Assembly: GCA_945957125.1 (NCBI GenBank)
Contig: CAMFJT010000027.1
Span: 1-35,201 of the forward strand
From: an uncultured Rhodospirillales bacterium
Lineage (GTDB): Bacteria > Pseudomonadota > Alphaproteobacteria > Reyranellales > Reyranellaceae
DNA: 35,201 nt
Direction of reading: 5' to 3'
Of the stretch, positions 35,138-35,201 are shown one piece after another. Position numbers and translations under genes: made by a program. The notes beneath the pieces were generated by a model that saw only the letters and a program-made list of their open reading frames with translations, did not search any database and was not told the origin of the DNA. The stretch's first letter is position 1. Each line of letters opens with the position of its first letter.

Positions 35138-35201
35138 CTTCGCTGGGACCGCGCCACTCCGTGGCGCTCATGCTCATGAGATGAGCGCCACGGAGTGGCG
35201 C
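35138..35201. repeat. palindromic repeat after dctM (cut by window end)
   Basis: Begins CTTCGCTGGGACC three bases after the dctM stop; GCGCCACTCCGTGGCGCTCAT (35151-35171) is repeated in exact inverse at 35181-35201 with a nine-base loop. The outer part of the right arm lies beyond the window. Third copy of the family at 19976-20008 and 21826-21903. Confidence 0.88.

Overview
The window is GC-rich chromosomal DNA from an alphaproteobacterium. The clearest taxonomic markers are the 4.5S/SRP RNA gene directly upstream of dnaX-ybaB-recR, the bpt-type aminoacyl-transferase next to them, TRAP and spermidine-type ABC transporters, and an HWE/HisKA_2-type histidine kinase. A soil or water heterotroph of the Reyranella/Rhodospirillales/Hyphomicrobiales kind fits, but the genus is a guess. 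No tRNA, rRNA, CRISPR array, transposase or phage gene was seen.

Left part (1-12253): the 3' end of a peptide/nickel-type ABC solute-binding protein gene runs into two tandem, clearly paralogous MHS-type MFS transporters. A convergent crotonase-family gene without the two usual catalytic glutamates follows, then a secreted trypsin-like protease, an N-acyl-D-amino-acid deacylase-type amidohydrolase, a divergent DUF2000/AraC pair, an aquaporin Z, an FMO-type flavoprotein with an EamA exporter, and an EVE-like/HNH gene of the modification-dependent restriction type.

Centre (12278-21820): this is the most coherent and interesting block. One operon (minus strand) encodes a spermidine/putrescine-type ABC importer (ATPase, Tat-exported binding protein, two permeases), followed one base later by a ring-opening amidohydrolase of the cyanuric acid hydrolase/barbiturase family. 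Diverging from it are hyuA and hyuB, the two subunits of an ATP-dependent hydantoinase/oxoprolinase-type enzyme. The layout suggests import and two-step opening of a cyclic ureide or imide; the substrate is not known from sequence. Palindromes sit at key junctions in both operons (binding protein/permease and hyuA/hyuB).

Right part (21905-35201): a small lysine-rich H1-like protein, metY (O-acetylhomoserine sulfhydrylase), an atypical Gfo/Idh protein, a GAF histidine kinase without a neighbouring response regulator, an atypical SDR, an NtaA-type flavin monooxygenase, the housekeeping block ffs-dnaX-ybaB-recR-DUF4126-bpt, and finally the DctQ and DctM membrane subunits of a TRAP transporter.

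Three kinds of dispersed palindromic repeats occupy the gaps: (i) a CGCTGGGACCGCGCCACTCCGTGGCGC family (three copies), (ii) a CCTCTCCCCC...GGGGGAGAGG family, and (iii) a family containing CTTCGCTCC..TCGGGACGAC. No function was assigned to them. Some of their ends lie where a Shine-Dalgarno sequence would be expected.
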